A stretch of DNA of 64,000 bases from Pseudomonadota bacterium. GTDB lineage: Bacteria > Pseudomonadota > Gammaproteobacteria > Xanthomonadales > Ahniellaceae. Made by a program: the position numbers and the translations under genes. The notes below the pieces were generated by a model, which saw only the letters and a list, made by a program, of their open reading frames with translations, made no database searches and was not told the origin of the DNA. The stretch is from NCBI GenBank assembly GCA_022843465.1, contig JALHNO010000020.1:25147-89146 (forward strand). Reading direction: 5' to 3'. Shown here piece after piece: positions 61,320 to 64,000 of this stretch; the stretch's first letter is position 1, and each line of letters starts with the position of its first letter.

Positions 61320-62192
61320 ATGAATCCAGTGATGCCGACTGCAGTTTTTCCCGAGACGAGGACAAGGCGTACCCGCAAGTCACCGCGCTGCTGGCCGCTG
61401 ATCGGTCTGCTGCTGATCCTGCTCGGCGCCTGCGCAAAAAAATCGGTCAGCGAAGCGGGCGCGGGCGCCGGATCGGCCGAACTGCCGGCCGCGGCATCCC
61501 ATGACGCCGGGCTTGCCTATGAACACGAGTGGACGCTTGAGGTGCCCGGTGCCAAGGCGCCGGCACTGCTGGCCGAGGCCCAGGCTGCTTGCGTCGAACA
61601 CCGTCATGGTCCCTGCCTGCTGATCTCGGCACGACAATCCAGCGCAGGCTACGAGGCCGGCACCATCAGTGTTCGAATCGAGCCGAAGGCCGGCACGATC
61701 TGGCTCCAGGGCCTGACTTCTGGCGGCAGGGTGCTGTCGAGCAAGACCGTCACCAGCGATCTGAGTCAGCCGATCGCGGATACTGCGCGCAATCTGGAAC
61801 TGCTGCGCACACATCGCGACACCCTGGCCGCGCTGTACAAGCGCAGCGACCTCGGCGTGGCCGATCTGATCACGCTGTCGCGCGAGATTGCCAGCGCCAG
61901 CGGCGAGATCGAGGCCGCCGAACGCAGCGGCGCGGAACTGCGCCAGCGCGTCGAGACCCATCTGATCACGGTGCAACTGCAGCGGCCAGCCAGCGAACTC
62001 GAGTCTGCGGACAGCAGTCTTGGCGAGGTGATGGACGAGCTCTGGGATGAGGCCTTCGAGGGCCTGATGGGCGGCGTCATCGTGCTTGCCTATCTGGTCC
62101 CGGTACTGCTGCTGCTGTTCCCGCTGCTGCTGATCGCGCGCTGGATATGGCGGCGTACTGCGCCGCGTGCACGCCCGGCTGAGCGGACCTGA
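61320..62192 (+). CDS. DUF4349-type lipoprotein
   Basis: This is a 290-residue predicted lipoprotein (LIGLLLILLGAC). The mature part follows the DUF4349 layout: a beta-alpha region (HEWTLEVPGAKAPALLAEAQAACVEHRHGPCLLISARQ, then GTISVRIEPK), a coiled-coil hairpin (DTARNLELLRTHRDTLAALYKRSDLGVADLITLSREIASASGEIEAAERS) and a C-terminal membrane helix (GGVIVLAYLVPVLLLLFPLLLIARWIW) followed by arginines. GAGGA lies six bases before the ATG at 61320. It ends three bases before uppP, so the two are probably co-transcribed. Its function is unknown. Confidence 0.8.
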   Translation: MNPVMPTAVFPETRTRRTRKSPRCWPLIGLLLILLGACAKKSVSEAGAGAGSAELPAAASHDAGLAYEHEWTLEVPGAKAPALLAEAQAACVEHRHGPCLLISARQSSAGYEAGTISVRIEPKAGTIWLQGLTSGGRVLSSKTVTSDLSQPIADTARNLELLRTHRDTLAALYKRSDLGVADLITLSREIASASGEIEAAERSGAELRQRVETHLITVQLQRPASELESADSSLGEVMDELWDEAFEGLMGGVIVLAYLVPVLLLLFPLLLIARWIWRRTAPRARPAERT

Positions 62193-62195
62193 TTC

Positions 62196-63008
62196 ATGGA
62201 TCCTGGTCATGTGATCCTGCTGGCGCTGATCCAGGCGCTGACCGAATTCCTGCCGGTATCGAGCTCAGGCCATCTGGCCCTCGCCGGATTCTTTCTGGGC
62301 TGGCCGTATCAGGGCCTGAGCTTTGATCTCGCCCTGCATTTCGGCACGCTGACCGCCGTACTCGTCTACTACCGGCGCGATCTCTGGCAGATGACCGAGG
62401 CCGTGTTGTCGCGCAGCCAGACCGCACCAGCGCGCCAGCATCGGCAACTCGGCTGGGGTCTGGTGCTGTCTACCGTGCCGGCACTGATCGCCGGCGCCTC
62501 GATGGGCGACGCCTTCGCCGAGTCGTTGCGTCTGCCGCTCTTGATCGCGATCAACCTGATCGTCTTCGGGATCCTGCTCGGCCTCGCCGATCGCTACGGC
62601 AAGCAGCAGCGCGATGTCTGGTCGATGCGTTACTCCGATGCCCTGTTGATGGGCCTGGCGCAGGTGCTCGCCCTGATTCCCGGCGTATCGCGATCGGGCA
62701 TCACCATGACCGCGGGGCTTGCGATGGGGCTCAGCCGCGTCGATGCTGCGCGCTACACCTTTCTGATGTCGGTGCCGATCACCGCAGCCGCCAGTGCGCA
62801 TGGCCTGCTGAGCCTGATCAAGTCGAACGAGGCAGTGGATGTGCCCGCCTTCGCCCTCGGGGCCGCGATCTCGGCAGTCGCGGGCATTGCCTGCATTCAC
62901 TTCCTGCTTGGACTCCTGCGTCGCGTCGGCTTATGGCCCTATGTGGTCTACCGCGTCGCGCTCGGTATCGTGGTGCTGGTGATGCTGGCGCGCGCGGGAG
63001 CGGGCTAG
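62196..63008 (+). CDS. uppP: Undecaprenyl-diphosphatase UppP (BacA)
   Basis: This is a 270-residue inner-membrane enzyme that converts undecaprenyl diphosphate to the monophosphate, recycling the lipid carrier of peptidoglycan and O-antigen. Both active-site boxes are present: ALIQALTEFLPVSSSGHLAL near the N-terminus (Glu-rich box 1) and ALIPGVSRSGITMTAGLAMG (about 160-180, PGxSRSG box). Eight hydrophobic segments are visible. The start follows the DUF4349 stop by three bases. The length is normal for the family. Confidence 0.95.
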   Translation: MDPGHVILLALIQALTEFLPVSSSGHLALAGFFLGWPYQGLSFDLALHFGTLTAVLVYYRRDLWQMTEAVLSRSQTAPARQHRQLGWGLVLSTVPALIAGASMGDAFAESLRLPLLIAINLIVFGILLGLADRYGKQQRDVWSMRYSDALLMGLAQVLALIPGVSRSGITMTAGLAMGLSRVDAARYTFLMSVPITAAASAHGLLSLIKSNEAVDVPAFALGAAISAVAGIACIHFLLGLLRRVGLWPYVVYRVALGIVVLVMLARAGAG

Positions 63009-63017
63009 GCAGCGATC

Positions 63018-63044
63018 GATGCGGTTCACTACGCTCACCACATC
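63018..63044. repeat. GATGCGGT palindrome, imperfect copy
   Basis: GATGCGGT (63018-63025) is followed after 11 bases by ACCACATC (63037-63044), one mismatch from its complement. It lies ten bases after the uppP stop and may act as its transcription end. The same element is found twice at 63750-63842. The rest of the gap to 63289 shows nothing recognisable. Confidence 0.7.
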
Positions 63045-63289
63045 AATTCGAACTGCGTGAGCGCCGAGGGATTGCCCAAGAGCTGGCGCGCGCTGGAACG
63101 GGTTGATTCCCAGGGGCGTCTATGTTCCTCCGGTACGCTCTCGCGAGGAACTCGAAAGTTGGGTGTCTGTTTCTTGCTGGGCACAAACGCCGAGAATGGC
63201 GCAACCCCGGCATGCAAGAGTGTTCGATGTAATCAGCGCAGGCCGGCCCTCGGCCCGCAACTCAGCCATAGGCCCGGAGAGAAGTACCA

Positions 63290-63697
63290 ATGTTCAGATT
63301 GATCGCGATTGTCGCCATGGTCGTTTCGCCCGTCGCGTTGAGCTCAGACAGCGAATGCAGTGATCGCCCGGAATGCTGGCCCGAAGGCAGTGCCATGCAC
63401 ACCGGTTTGACCGGAAGGCAGGAGCTTGAGAAAGCCGACAAGGAGCTCAACAAGGTCTACGCCCGCATCATGGCCAGCCTCCCCGCCGATTCAGCCGATG
63501 ATCATCCCAGACGCTCGCTCATCGAGGCCCAGCGCGCATGGATCAAGTGGCGTGACGCCCACTGCAATCTGGTCGGTGAAATCAGTGGCGGCATGCGCAT
63601 GTGGAAATCCGCGTATTCCTCGGTCTGCCTCGCCGATGTGACCAGCGCCAGAACCGCGCAGCTGATCGAGTTGTTCGAAGGCGATGACGAGGATTGA
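63290..63697 (+). CDS. LprI-like (DUF1311) exported protein
   Basis: This is a 135-residue exported protein. It has a signal peptide (MFRLIAIVAMVVSPVALSS) and the DUF1311/LprI pattern: a Cys-containing start (SECSDRPECWPEG), then QELEKADKELNKVYARIMASL, LIEAQRAWIKWRDAHCNLVGE and SSVCLADVTSARTAQLIEL. LprI of Mycobacterium inhibits lysozyme; many homologues of this domain have no known role. GAGAGAAG lies ahead of the ATG. A palindromic repeat pair follows the stop. Confidence 0.85.
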   Translation: MFRLIAIVAMVVSPVALSSDSECSDRPECWPEGSAMHTGLTGRQELEKADKELNKVYARIMASLPADSADDHPRRSLIEAQRAWIKWRDAHCNLVGEISGGMRMWKSAYSSVCLADVTSARTAQLIELFEGDDED

Positions 63698-63749
63698 GCA
63701 TTGCGCGTGGCAGCGATCTGCCTGAACGCTGATGATTTGTCCAGGAGCC

Positions 63750-63842
63750 GATGCGGTTCACTAAGTTCACCGCATCGATTCGAACCGCGCGAAAGCCGGT
63801 GGTCGCCCAAAGGCCGATGCGGTTCACTGCGTTCACCGCATC
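63750..63842. repeat. Two copies of the GATGCGGT palindrome
   Basis: GATGCGGT and ACCGCATC pair perfectly at 63750-63776 and again at 63816-63842, each around an 11-base loop that differs by two bases (tcactaagttc and tcactgcgttc). They are in the same orientation, 66 bases apart, with the imperfect copy at 63018 as a third. The 63750 and 63018 copies also share the following ATTCGAAC(C/T)GCG. This is a REP-type family distinct from the two others in the window. Confidence 0.85.
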
Positions 63843-63890
63843 CTACGGTGGAGCGGCGTGTTTGCAGGATGTGGTGCGCATCGCGAACCG

Positions 63891-64000
63891 GTGCGCCCGT
63901 GAGGGCGCACAGCCAGCGGGGTGGAAGTCCCCGTCGAGGTTATCCACGGCCTCGTAGTCGAAAGTAACTGCGTCGGAGCGATCCGGGGTGGAGAGCAACT
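63891..64000 (+). mobile_element. Probable 5' end of a group II intron (continues beyond window)
   Basis: The sequence changes abruptly at 63891 to GTGCGCCCGTGAGGGCGCAC, a GUGYG-type intron start that folds as a hairpin. Stretches follow that are familiar from domain I of bacterial group II introns: GGGGTGGAAGTCCCC (63918-63932), then GGCCTCGTAGTCGAAAGTAACTGCGTC (about 63948-63974) and GGTGGAGAGCAAC at the edge. No intron-encoded reverse transcriptase is seen because the window ends. The call rests on recognition of these segments and not on a covariance search. Confidence 0.5.

Noticed and set aside
63770..63790. GATTCGAACC resembling a tRNA T-loop
   Set aside because: It belongs to the palindromic repeat that also occurs near 63045; no acceptor or anticodon stem surrounds it.

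Overview
The window is chromosomal DNA from a GC-rich gammaproteobacterium, most likely of the order Xanthomonadales (Lysobacterales; Lysobacteraceae or Rhodanobacteraceae-like). This placement is inferred from gene content: TonB-dependent receptors, Mla/MCE lipid transport, a type II secretion secretin/ATPase, many lipoproteins and exported enzymes, and abundant REP-type palindromes. No rRNA, tRNA or CRISPR array was seen. All coordinates and translations were read by eye, with no database search.

Layout. 1-6.9 kb: a truncated TonB-dependent receptor, two exported proteins, a REP array, a rhomboid protease and a choice-of-anchor-I lipoprotein. 7-10.5 kb: an mlaFEDCA phospholipid-trafficking operon without mlaB. 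10.7-14.4 kb: a phytase-like lipoprotein divergent from a second TonB-dependent receptor. 14.5-20 kb: small exported or membrane proteins, a LysE exporter divergent from a WYL regulator with a perfect palindrome between them, and an AraC regulator. 20-24 kb: NDH-2, then an overlapping PAP2 phosphatase-eptA pair that should modify lipid A. 24-32.7 kb: large secreted proteins, namely an M36 metalloprotease with duplicated C-terminal modules and two proteins ending in an F-x-(D/N)-G-F-E tail. 32.7-35.5 kb: a DUF2975/XRE pair behind two evenly spaced palindromes, and an ECF sigma/DUF6768 pair. 35.7-39.2 kb: a second, differently built MCE transporter whose permease is fused to a STAS domain.

40.5-47.9 kb is the accessory part. 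Isolated genes (HAD-like, LysR, kptA, an unrecognised protein, an S41 peptidase) lie among roughly 3 kb of non-coding composite repeats. These repeats carry conserved hairpins, one with a compensatory base-pair change between copies. 47.9-52 kb: a PHP/CehA-like exported hydrolase (third GFE tail) and a BNR beta-propeller. 52.2-57 kb: gspC-gspD-gspE of type II secretion followed by a DUF3297 gene; GspE lacks its usual tetracysteine motif. 57.1-58.9 kb: an overlapping ATPase plus TOPRIM-like pair resembling two-gene anti-phage systems. 59-63.7 kb: a long CoA-transferase, a DUF4349 lipoprotein, uppP and an LprI-like protein. The right edge holds palindromic repeats and the apparent 5' end of a group II intron.

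The genes work mainly on the cell envelope: outer-membrane uptake, lipid transport and lipid A remodelling, undecaprenyl phosphate recycling, and export of proteases and other hydrolases through type II secretion.
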